NCBI RefSeq assembly: GCF_026262505.1
Contig: NC_067206.1
Coordinates: forward strand, 38,267,660-38,331,659
From: Trichomonas vaginalis G3
Lineage: Eukaryota > Parabasalia > Trichomonadida > Trichomonadidae
Reading direction: 5' to 3'
DNA length: 64,000 nt
The notes beneath the pieces are model-generated. The model worked only from the letters and a program-made list of their open reading frames with translations, ran no database searches and had not been told where the DNA came from. Positions 38,125-46,842 of the stretch are shown one piece after another (position 1 is the stretch's first letter; the number at the start of each line of letters is the position of its first letter). The position numbers were made by a program, and so were the translations under genes.

Positions 38125-39993
38125 ATGAATAATGACTACTTGAAGGAATATGATGACTTCATTACAGTATATGAAAAAGTTTTTCACATAGAGTCGGTAG
38201 AGTCAGTTGATGAGACTTTTGATATGATCTCAAATATTTTAATCACAAAGTATAAAATGTCATCAGGCGATGTTTTATCCAGTATTTTTCCTTCATTTGT
38301 ATATAATTATAGATCTGCCTTAATATACATTCAATTATTTAATGAATTCTTAGCCAAATTTCCTGAATCTAACTCGTCTTTCGAATATTGCTATAAACTT
38401 TATGATTTAAATGCTAGATTAATATCTTATGGTATATATAAAATTGAATCAATACAAAATTCTACATTTCCTAAAGAAAATGAAATTCAATTTATAATTA
38501 TGCACGATCAAATTGATAAATTTAAAGATTATATAATTCAAAATTCCTTAGAAAACATTGAAGTAGACATTATTCAATTTGAAAATCTTTCTGCAATTGA
38601 AGCCAGTGCGTATTTTGGATCAATCAATATTTTTAATTTTCTCTATTCAAGTTTGGGACAAATTATCACTGTTACTTGTTTTCATTACTCGTTTATTGGA
38701 GGAAATACTGATATTATCAATGAATGTTTAAAGTTTCATCCTATTGACAAATTATGCATGTTTTATATCATTTCATCACATAACAATAAATTTCTTGAGT
38801 ATGTGTTCAAAATGAATTTATATGATATGAATTTAATTGAAGATAATACAATAATAAGTTCCAAAAACATGAAGGCCATGATCCTTATGTTGGAAAAAGA
38901 TAAAAACTCAATTGTTCCATGGTTTGTTGCTTTTCCAAGAAGCACAGAAATTTTAATGAATGAAAAGCTCGATGTTTCGAAATTTTCAACAGACTTTTCT
39001 TCGATTTTGCATTATTCAACGAAATATGCAAATGAAGATGTCTGTAAGCTATTATTAAGTTCGTCAGGTCCTTATAAATTAGATCCAAATTTGAGAAATG
39101 AAAAAGGCCAAACCCCTCTCCATTATGCAATTCAATTCGATCATTTTGAAATTGCATATTTACTTATATTACACGGGGCAAATGTTAATTCAGAAGATAT
39201 TTGTGGAGATACTCCTCTTCATTTAGCCGCAAATCTGAGTCTTCAAATGATGGCAGGACTTCTTATTTCACATGGTGCAAATCTTAACGCAAAAAATAAA
39301 AAAGGTAAGACTCCACTTCATTATTGTGCCAGAGTAGGTAATATAAATACTGCCGAGCTTTTAATTTCTCATGGAGTGGATATAAATGTAAAATATTACA
39401 AAAATAAAACTGCTCTTCATACTTCCTCAAAACATGATCAATTCAAAATTGCACAACTTCTCGTTGAGCATGGTATTGAACTGAATGCATTGGATATTCA
39501 TAAAGAAAATGCCCTTCATTATGCAATATATAGTGGTACATCAATTGACGAACTCCTTATTACATCTGGGATAAATATTATGGCAGCAAATGAAGAAGGA
39601 CAAACTCCACTTCATTTTGAGTTAATTTTCGATGGTGGTTCATTAGAACTCATTCTTGATCGGCTAAAAAGTGAAGATATCAATGTCAAAGATAAGATTG
39701 GTAAAACATCACTTCATTATTCAATAGATAATGGCAATAAGTTGTATACAAGTTTACTTATTTCAAAAGGAGCCGATGTCAATGCACAAGATAATAAAGG
39801 ATTAACATGTCTGCATAATGCAGCACAAGGAAATCAAATTGACGACATTGAAATGCTTCTTTCAGTAGGTGCAGATATCAATGCAAAAGCTATATATGGC
39901 GAAACTTGTCTTGATATAGCAATGAAACAAAATTTCAATGAATTAGCGGAACTTCTTATTTCAAGAGGAGTTAATTCCTCCACATATGAATAA
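38125..39993 (+). CDS. Ankyrin-repeat protein (DUF3447-type N-terminus)
   Basis: I place the start at the ATG at 38125 (MNNDYLKEYDDFITVYEKV), since the upstream in-frame codon is only a TTG; the protein has 622 residues. The first 290 residues match the trichomonad family with a DUF3447-like region (IEASAYFGSINIFNFLYSSL, FIGGNTDIINECLKFHP). From about residue 335 there are at least eight ankyrin repeats (GQTPLHYAIQFDHFEIAYLL, GDTPLHLAANLSLQMMAGLL, GKTPLHYCARVGNINTAELL and so on) ending in a short cap. A cytosolic interaction protein. These families are hugely expanded in trichomonads; the partner cannot be told. Confidence 0.9.
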   Translation: MNNDYLKEYDDFITVYEKVFHIESVESVDETFDMISNILITKYKMSSGDVLSSIFPSFVYNYRSALIYIQLFNEFLAKFPESNSSFEYCYKLYDLNARLISYGIYKIESIQNSTFPKENEIQFIIMHDQIDKFKDYIIQNSLENIEVDIIQFENLSAIEASAYFGSINIFNFLYSSLGQIITVTCFHYSFIGGNTDIINECLKFHPIDKLCMFYIISSHNNKFLEYVFKMNLYDMNLIEDNTIISSKNMKAMILMLEKDKNSIVPWFVAFPRSTEILMNEKLDVSKFSTDFSSILHYSTKYANEDVCKLLLSSSGPYKLDPNLRNEKGQTPLHYAIQFDHFEIAYLLILHGANVNSEDICGDTPLHLAANLSLQMMAGLLISHGANLNAKNKKGKTPLHYCARVGNINTAELLISHGVDINVKYYKNKTALHTSSKHDQFKIAQLLVEHGIELNALDIHKENALHYAIYSGTSIDELLITSGINIMAANEEGQTPLHFELIFDGGSLELILDRLKSEDINVKDKIGKTSLHYSIDNGNKLYTSLLISKGADVNAQDNKGLTCLHNAAQGNQIDDIEMLLSVGADINAKAIYGETCLDIAMKQNFNELAELLISRGVNSSTYE

Positions 39994-40070
39994 ATTGTAT
40001 TATTTTAGTTATCTTTACATTAATTTAAGTAAAAATTATTTGATTATTTTTAAAATATGAAACAGTATAT

Positions 40071-42233
40071 TTACAATATATAACGGTTATCTTTTGATCC
40101 AAAATTATTAATAAAAACAAATATATTTCTATATCCAACCCTCTTAATAATAATAAAGATAAGAAATAGTAAAATAATAGGAATAATAAGAAATACAACC
40201 ATAGATGTATTTTTATCACCCTTAATATTAATTTCTTCTTCTTCATTCTCTTGATCAATTTTGATTTCTTCATCATCTTTTCCTTCTTCGGCCTTTGCGT
40301 TATTTGTTGCTTCAGGAACCTTTTCTTCATCTCGTTTTAGAAGCTTTTTGACATCTTCTAGCTTCGGTTCGAGACATCTAACTTTACAATTAAATTTTGC
40401 TCGACTTAAATCATATTCTTTAGTGATAAACATAGCTTCTGATAAACTATCATCTATTTCTGTATCAGCTATCCATATAACTTCTGAATTTTCGTCATGA
40501 ATAAAAGTTCCATGTTCTGCAGAGTTTTTCTTAACAACAGAATTCGTTATCGTTATGTTCGTACAGTTCTTTGATGAAATTACTCCACCGTCTGTTGCTT
40601 GGTTGCCTACAAAATTGCAATTTGAAAAGGAAACAGATCCATTCATGAAAGAAGCGACTCCTCCTTCATTGTAACCGGTGTTTCTGACGAAATCCGAATT
40701 TTCTACAGTGATATTCATAAGATTTCCTACAAGACTTCCGCCTTGAACTGCCTGATTTTTGTAAAATTTGTTATTTACAACTTTTCCTGAGACATTTGCA
40801 AAGAAAACTGCACCTGTTAATGCTGTATTGTCCTTAAATGTGTTGTTTTCGATGTAAACGTTCGGAGTTGCGCTGGTCGTCAAAATTGCCAAAGGAATAG
40901 AGTTTCCTCGAGGAAGACATTCATTTGTAACGAATGAAGAGTTCTTGACTGTTATAGTTCCATTCTCAAAAAGTGCGCCACAAATCGAATTTGAATGGAA
41001 ATCGAAATTTGTAAGCGAAATATTAGTTATATTTACTGAAGCCAAGGCTGTTGATATCACAATTGTGGATGATATCAATTGCAGTGTTAAATGATCCATT
41101 GTTGTCTCAATTCCGTTCTGATGAGAAATTATTACGATATCTGCATCGGAAGAGAGCTTAGTTACGTTCAGATTATTGGCAATTATCCTTCCGCCTGTCT
41201 GGGAAAAGATAGAATTGACAGAAGTGGAGTCAAAAATGCCAACATTTTCTAATTTCAAAGTATAATCTGGAAATTCTTGGGTTATACATGTAGCAAGTTG
41301 TGTTATTTGGATGTTATTGAAATTAGTGGATAAAATAGATAAGTTTGAATCAGTAAAACCATATAAACAAGTTGGAGTGTAATGTTCTGTTACTTCTACA
41401 TTTTTAACGATAGAAATTCCACCTCTGACAGCAGAAATTATTGGATTCTTGTTTAATTTCAGTTTTGTATCCGAAATTGTGCAATTTGAGTAAGATTCAA
41501 CGGCAATTAAGGTCAAAGGAGCATTTTTGTAGAAATTAGACTGACTAATATCTATAGATGAGTTAGATGCACCGGCTATTAATGGCAATTCTATGATATT
41601 TCCTTCAAAATATGAATCTGTAAACGAAACTTTTGAAGTCATGAAGTGTAATGCCGCTCTTATGTCTTTAGACTCTATGAAATTGCTTGTGATGTTAGAT
41701 TTTTCAAACGAAATCGTTGAATTTATGGCAAGAAAAATTGATTGCGTGTTTGCATTAAGATTAGTGAGTTTTACGTTGCGAATTGTCATATTACATGCGA
41801 TAAATGCTAGTATTGCGCTGAGAGAAGCGTCTGTATTCTCAAAAATACAGTCTGAAATGTTGAAAACAGATCTTTGGGCATTTAAAATGGGGATTCTGAA
41901 ATCAGTGAATCGAAATCCAGAAATATGGATCTGAGTATCTTCTGCATATATTGCTGCTGACTCTATAAATGGATAATTTGGCGAAACTATAGTGGTATCG
42001 TGGCCATTTATCGAAATAACTTTGTTTGTTGTTTGATTTAATATCTCTAGAAGTTCTTGTGAATTTTCTTTATCAATAAATTTATCTAATATAAAGATAT
42101 TATCTCCTCTTTTAATTGTAGTGCGCAATGCTTCAAGATCACAGCCTTCTTTCTCGAAACAATTCTTACTTTTCGACTCTTTTATGTTAACATATAAGTT
42201 TCGTGCCGAAATAAAGTTAAAAAACAAAAACAT
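40071..42233 (-). CDS. Pmp-like surface protein (beta-helix, one membrane span)
   Basis: A 720-residue frame from an ATG. The N-terminal hydrophobic stretch MFLFFNFISARN is a signal peptide. The ectodomain is a right-handed parallel beta-helix: many repeats of the type N-x-S-x-F-x-x-N (VKNSSFVTN, IENNTFKDNTALTGAVFFAN, NKFYKNQAVQGGSLVGN), rich in Asn and Ser, as in chlamydial Pmp-like proteins of trichomonads. An acidic linker (EEGKDDEEIKIDQENEEE) precedes one membrane span (about 675-697, VVFLIIPIILLFLIFIII) and a short basic tail. It would be exposed at the cell surface, perhaps in adhesion. Convergent with the ankyrin gene. Confidence 0.85.
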   Translation of the reverse strand: MFLFFNFISARNLYVNIKESKSKNCFEKEGCDLEALRTTIKRGDNIFILDKFIDKENSQELLEILNQTTNKVISINGHDTTIVSPNYPFIESAAIYAEDTQIHISGFRFTDFRIPILNAQRSVFNISDCIFENTDASLSAILAFIACNMTIRNVKLTNLNANTQSIFLAINSTISFEKSNITSNFIESKDIRAALHFMTSKVSFTDSYFEGNIIELPLIAGASNSSIDISQSNFYKNAPLTLIAVESYSNCTISDTKLKLNKNPIISAVRGGISIVKNVEVTEHYTPTCLYGFTDSNLSILSTNFNNIQITQLATCITQEFPDYTLKLENVGIFDSTSVNSIFSQTGGRIIANNLNVTKLSSDADIVIISHQNGIETTMDHLTLQLISSTIVISTALASVNITNISLTNFDFHSNSICGALFENGTITVKNSSFVTNECLPRGNSIPLAILTTSATPNVYIENNTFKDNTALTGAVFFANVSGKVVNNKFYKNQAVQGGSLVGNLMNITVENSDFVRNTGYNEGGVASFMNGSVSFSNCNFVGNQATDGGVISSKNCTNITITNSVVKKNSAEHGTFIHDENSEVIWIADTEIDDSLSEAMFITKEYDLSRAKFNCKVRCLEPKLEDVKKLLKRDEEKVPEATNNAKAEEGKDDEEIKIDQENEEEEINIKGDKNTSMVVFLIIPIILLFLIFIIIKRVGYRNIFVFINNFGSKDNRYIL

Positions 42234-42591
42234 TACTTTAAAACGATTATTATCAATTCAAAATTTGAATTACGACCGTTTATTTATACACAAAGAACAA
42301 TTATTAGGCTCATCTTACATCAATATGATGGAAATCAAGTATGCACAAGGAGGAGATTATGAATGCATGAAGTAAAATGAATTAGATATCTATTTGATGA
42401 TTGAATAAACTTTAGATAAACATTTAACCAAATTCTAGTTTGTCATTTATATCATTTAGTAGTCATGAAGTCTCTCTTTGAGCGATCTGAGAATAATATG
42501 GCTTATTAACACACTATTAGCATGGATTTTTCAGATTCTTTATATTGTAAGATTATTGTCACTTTTCAAAATTTCAATGGATTGATTTGAT
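42234..42591. other. Intergenic region, nothing recognised
   Basis: About 360 AT-rich bases between divergent genes. No element or RNA was seen. Confidence 0.45.
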
Positions 42592-43296
42592 ATGCCAGAA
42601 CTCACTCTATATTGCCCCGATGAACTATTGCGTTGGCAAGAAAATGTCACTAATGATACAACTTCAATTATCGTGCATGAATCATGCAAAATCCTTGGAA
42701 GCAATTCATTAAATTATCCAAATTTAGAATCTGTAACACTTCCTGATACACTCGAAAGGATTGAAGATGATCCATTCACAAATGTGCCGCTGAAAAGTCT
42801 TTTCATCCCTAGAGATGTTAACTACATGAATGAAGCAAATCCATTTAATCTTCTCCCTTTCTTAGAAAGAATTGACGTAGATGAAAATAATCAATACTTC
42901 GCCTCCATTGATGGAGTATTGTATGACAAAGGCATCACGAAATTGATTGAATATCCTTCAAATAATCATCAAAAAACCTTTATCGTTCCAAAAAGTGTCA
43001 AATCCTTTGGAATTTACTCATTCTCAAGACATAAAACAATTGAAACAGTTGTATTGCAAGCATCACTTTCGTTGATTGATAAGCGCAGTTTCGGTTATGT
43101 TGAGAATGTAACAATAATGCTCCCACATCGAACAAAAATAAATAAAATATACAACACCACAACTTATCCTTGCAACTTATATGACTCTTCTTTCATCTAT
43201 TACTACTATAAAATGGAGTCAAAAGAAGTATGTCTCTTCTCTTTTGGCTTGAAATCTTTTTTGATGTCATATATTTATGTTTTTATATTGCAATAA
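42592..43296 (+). CDS. BspA-like leucine-rich repeat protein, short
   Basis: A 234-residue frame from an ATG. It holds TpLRR/LRR_5 repeats: LESVTLPDTLERIEDDPFTN, LKSLFIPRDVNYMNE, an inserted loop with ENNQYFASIDGVLYDKGIT (typical of BspA proteins), FIVPKSVKSFGIYSFS and TVVLQASLSLIDKRSFGYVE. The end is hydrophobic (SFLMSYIYVFILQ). BspA-like genes are the largest surface gene family in T. vaginalis. This copy is much shorter than most (usually over 400 residues) and lacks a clear membrane anchor with a cytosolic tail, so it may be a truncated member. It starts with no signal peptide, common in the family. Confidence 0.8.
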   Translation: MPELTLYCPDELLRWQENVTNDTTSIIVHESCKILGSNSLNYPNLESVTLPDTLERIEDDPFTNVPLKSLFIPRDVNYMNEANPFNLLPFLERIDVDENNQYFASIDGVLYDKGITKLIEYPSNNHQKTFIVPKSVKSFGIYSFSRHKTIETVVLQASLSLIDKRSFGYVENVTIMLPHRTKINKIYNTTTYPCNLYDSSFIYYYYKMESKEVCLFSFGLKSFLMSYIYVFILQ

Positions 43297-43360
43297 AAAT
43301 TACAAATATATCAGGATTTTTTTTTAACTTTTCTTGATTTTGCATTTAGATTTCAAAAGA

Positions 43361-43507
43361 GTTGATGTCTATTCAAGAAATAGATTTAGTAACACATCAC
43401 TTCATTATGCAGCAATATATGATACAGTAAAATCAGTTGTATTTCTTATTTCTCATGGAGAGGAAATTAATAATGATATAATTATGGAAGAAATACAGAA
43501 CAATTAA
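43361..43507 (+). pseudogene. Ankyrin-repeat gene remnant (one repeat)
   Basis: A short open frame without Met contains NTSLHYAAIYDTVKSVVFLI followed by SHGEEIN and a TAA. This is one ankyrin repeat with the ISHG-type ending seen in the gene at 38125-39993. Nothing precedes it in frame, so it is the 3' scrap of a deleted family member. Confidence 0.65.
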
Positions 43508-43612
43508 TACTTGGAGGTACAAATACATATCGAGTTAGATGGATATGATATTTGTAGTTGTTTCCTCATATAAATTCATTTGAAACAAGCTAATTTATAC
43601 AAATAATTATCT

Positions 43613-45640
43613 TTATTTACAAACATTAAACATACTTAGAATACTATCAAATAATGAGTTCTTTTGCTTAGCTAAGATTTGAATGATTTCATGTGTGTCC
43701 TTGCCTTCTTTAAGAGATTTCGAAATAATTTTTGAGTACTTAGATGATTGTGCATATCCTGATTTAATTAAGTAAACAACTGTTACCCAATTTCCTTTTC
43801 TGGCAGCAATTTCGAGTGAATTTCCTACATCTCCACCTTTATAAAGTATAGAAGCCAACAAAAACAATCCATTCTCATTCTCACTGCATATTTCACTTGG
43901 AAGTTCTCCAATTTTTCCTTTAATATTTGGATCACTTCCTTTTTCTAATAAAATGTATCCTATATTAAACAATTTCGCATAACATGCGGCAAGTAAAGGT
44001 GATGTACCAGCAGTAGACAACAAATTAACATCGCAACCTAAAGAGATAAGCTCTTTAAATGTTTCTAAATTGCAATTTTTAGAAATTGCGAAATGCAAAA
44101 TCGAAATTCCATCATCATTTAATTCATTAATATCCATCAAATTCTTTGAGAAGTATTCAAGTAATTTCAAAGGTTTTCCTTTTTCAGCATTCAACAGTTT
44201 CTCCCAAGTACCATTTCTATTCAAACGAATGAGTTTTTGGATGTCAAATTCCTTTCGATTTTTCACAAACAAATCAAATAATTCTGGGCTGTCGATTTCG
44301 AGCAATCTGAAGTACATTTCTGTCTTAGCCATTCCGCAGTAAACATTCACATCCTCATGAACAAGAAGTTGCTCACTGATTGATATCATTTCTTTTGTAG
44401 CACCTTTTTGCATCAATTTTGACAAAACAAATCTAAAAAGTCCTTTTTGTTTCAAAGGTTCTATTCCTATCATAGCTAATGTTGATGGACTCTCATTCTC
44501 TATGCACTTCTCTGCAAGATTAAAGAATATTGAGTCTTGGTCTGTGATTTCAAGTCCTTTTTCGATAAGAAACTGCAAAATTTCGAAATTTCCTGTGTTT
44601 AAAACAGAAATTAACAATTTTTTGGAGTGTAACTCAGGACAATCTTCGCCAACAAGACTCACAACACGCTGAAGAAGGTTTAAATCACCTGTTTCTGCTG
44701 TGAGAGTTAATATATTCTCGATTTGAGAAATATCTGAATTATTATCAAGTAATTTGTTGGCAATTCCGACATTTCGCATTGAAAGCGCTGCGAACAAAGG
44801 TGTTGCACCATGCGTGTTGTGTGAATTTACATCAGCACCCTTTTTCAAAAGAAAATTCAAAATAATTTCTGAATTACAAGCAGCAGCTTCGATTATTGGG
44901 ACAAATGGTCGATTATCTGATAATATGTCAACTCCTTTCTCTTCTAGTTTCATCAGTACTTTGACATCGTCATGAATTATCGCGTCAACAAAAGGAGGAA
45001 TTCCTTTTTCGTCGTTTTCATCAAATGGAATTCCAGAAGCGTTCAAGAGGTCCATGATTTCGGTATTTCCACTGGCACAGGCTGCATTCATGATGCCGGG
45101 GATATCTGTAGGAATATGTAATTCTTTGATCAAAAATTCGACAATTTCTAAATTTCCAAATTTGACAGCGGTATAAAGGGCTTGTTTGTTGTTTTCTTGA
45201 TCTGTAAACTGCATAATGTACTTAAGAGCTTCTAATCTGTTGAACATTGCTGCGTAAGAAAGAGAATGAAAACCATGGTTGTCAAATTTGGAATAATGCT
45301 CTGGCTTCGGTGCAACTAGTTTAATTAAGTCGATATTTCCGCCTGCTGCGGCAAAGTGTAGTGCTGATCGTCCGTATTTATCTTGTTTGTCAAATTTTGG
45401 TTTCATTTCTGCAATTGCATACGAGCATTTCACTGCTGAGAAGAATGTTGTTAAGGACACAATTGTTGGGAAGCCTGAAATGATTTTTGGAAGATTATAT
45501 TTATTTGTATTGAAATAAATATCAGGAGAAACTGCATGACTCATAATAATTTTGAAACGGTCGACATCGTCTGCTATAATGGAATCAAGTAGACCAACAA
45601 AATCTATTTCTTCATCCTTGCGAGAAGATTTCGGCGCCAT
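43613..45640 (-). CDS. Ankyrin-repeat protein, 675 residues
   Basis: Intact frame from an ATG. After a short N-terminus there are many ankyrin repeats: GRSALHFAAAGGNIDLIKL, GFHSLSYAAMFNRLEALKYI, QALYTAVKFGNLEIVEFLI, GATPLFAALSMRNVGIANKL in the first half; diverged repeats in the middle; and GISILHFAISKNCNLETFKEL, GTSPLLAACYAKLFNIGYIL and GNSLEIAARKGNWVTVVYLI near the end. No signal peptide or membrane span. It acts as a protein-interaction scaffold; the partner is unknown. Diverged repeats in the middle suggest this is an older, distinct member rather than a recent duplicate of the gene at 38125. Confidence 0.9.
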   Translation of the reverse strand: MAPKSSRKDEEIDFVGLLDSIIADDVDRFKIIMSHAVSPDIYFNTNKYNLPKIISGFPTIVSLTTFFSAVKCSYAIAEMKPKFDKQDKYGRSALHFAAAGGNIDLIKLVAPKPEHYSKFDNHGFHSLSYAAMFNRLEALKYIMQFTDQENNKQALYTAVKFGNLEIVEFLIKELHIPTDIPGIMNAACASGNTEIMDLLNASGIPFDENDEKGIPPFVDAIIHDDVKVLMKLEEKGVDILSDNRPFVPIIEAAACNSEIILNFLLKKGADVNSHNTHGATPLFAALSMRNVGIANKLLDNNSDISQIENILTLTAETGDLNLLQRVVSLVGEDCPELHSKKLLISVLNTGNFEILQFLIEKGLEITDQDSIFFNLAEKCIENESPSTLAMIGIEPLKQKGLFRFVLSKLMQKGATKEMISISEQLLVHEDVNVYCGMAKTEMYFRLLEIDSPELFDLFVKNRKEFDIQKLIRLNRNGTWEKLLNAEKGKPLKLLEYFSKNLMDINELNDDGISILHFAISKNCNLETFKELISLGCDVNLLSTAGTSPLLAACYAKLFNIGYILLEKGSDPNIKGKIGELPSEICSENENGLFLLASILYKGGDVGNSLEIAARKGNWVTVVYLIKSGYAQSSKYSKIISKSLKEGKDTHEIIQILAKQKNSLFDSILSMFNVCK

Positions 45641-45778
45641 TTTATTCTGAAATTCAAGACAAATTCAAAATTTAGGATTTATAACATATATCTATAATAT
45701 TTTCATGCAATTTTTTAACAATGTTTTTGTATGACCAAATAAATGTCTATCGTTCTTGTTTGATATGAGATCAAAACA

Positions 45779-46564
45779 TTAAGGGTGCCGGAAAGTGAAG
45801 TGAAAGCTATTATAAAAACAACACTTTTCAAACACATAAAATCATTTTTATTTTGTTTTGTTTATATGAGTATAAACCTTAAGTGATGATGTATCATAGT
45901 ATCATATTCAAACTAAGTGAAAACGATGTTTATGATTATAAGGTTATCGAAAACATAAAAAAATCATACAAAATTTTTAAAATCTGGAAGGGAAAAAGTG
46001 CATTTATCTCAACATATGAGAATTGAAAATAAACTTTGTTCTGTAAAACTTTTAGTATAACTATTGAAATTTTGTGTTTAATGTATCTCACTGGCTTAAA
46101 CGCAATATTGGAGGACTAGATACAAATCTAATTAAACTTTGAATGAGACCATTTCGACTGGAAACCACTACCATTGGGTTTGTTCCCTAATGGTAATTAG
46201 CAGAATCCAGTGAGATTGTAGTGCAATCGGTCTTAGTTTTGAAGTTACCCACTAATTGCATCTCGACGCTTTTTAACAAGTGCCAAATGTTTTCTATAAA
46301 ATATCTAGTATCTTGTACCTAGATATCATTCCTACAGTATCAGCCCCTGCCATGGAATAACCAGGGACTAGATAGGCCCGCAAGTTCGAAAATTGCGAAA
46401 CAATTTTCTTCATATTGGAAGTATCCAAGACCTCAATATCATAGAAATAAAAACCTTAGTATATACACTACTAATATATGTTTCAATATCATTAATATCT
46501 TTACTACAAATGAAGTTATGAGAAATACTCGAAATTGCGTCACCTCACTTTCCGGCACCCTTAA
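45779..46564. mobile_element. Small non-autonomous DNA transposon with 21-bp TIRs and TTAA ends
   Basis: GGGTGCCGGAAAGTGAAGTGA at 45783 pairs with the reverse complement of the sequence ending at 46560 (one mismatch in 21). TTAA flanks both sides (45779-45782 and 46561-46564). The TTAA duplication would suit piggyBac; TA within it would suit a Tc1/mariner element, and the GGGTGCC start recalls the mariner at 15671. No transposase is encoded; only a 47-codon frame (45886-46026) is present. The interior includes a GC-richer structured block. Confidence 0.75.
46085..46216. other. Structured block inside the small transposon (possible RNA)
   Basis: ATCTCACTGG (46085-46094) pairs perfectly with CCAGTGAGAT (46207-46216). 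A hairpin lies between them (TACCATTGGG at 46169, 6-base loop, CCCTAATGGTA ending 46195). The block is GC-richer than its surroundings. It could fold as a nested stem in RNA or simply be palindromic DNA. No known RNA family was recognised. Confidence 0.4.
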
Positions 46565-46842
46565 ATCAAATAAATTTAGTGAACTTGAGAAGTATCTACA
46601 CATACTATATTGATACATGTACTGCATTATATCAGTTAAAAACTGGAAACGAAGAAGAATTATGATCAATTGATTGATTCAAAGAAATATCTCTCCAAAC
46701 ATATTATTTGTAAGAACAAGAGTTATAGACTTTAACATATTCTTATATAATGTCTTATCAAAAAAAATCATTAGTTAATTTAAATAAAATCTTAAAAAAT
46801 CCATTTTTAATCCTAAAAATTGCTAAAAATGTCTTTTTTTGC

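Noticed and set aside
46141-46300. A tRNA or other known RNA in the GC-richer block of the small transposon
   Set aside because: No cloverleaf, T-loop or box signature could be found; only generic stems are visible.
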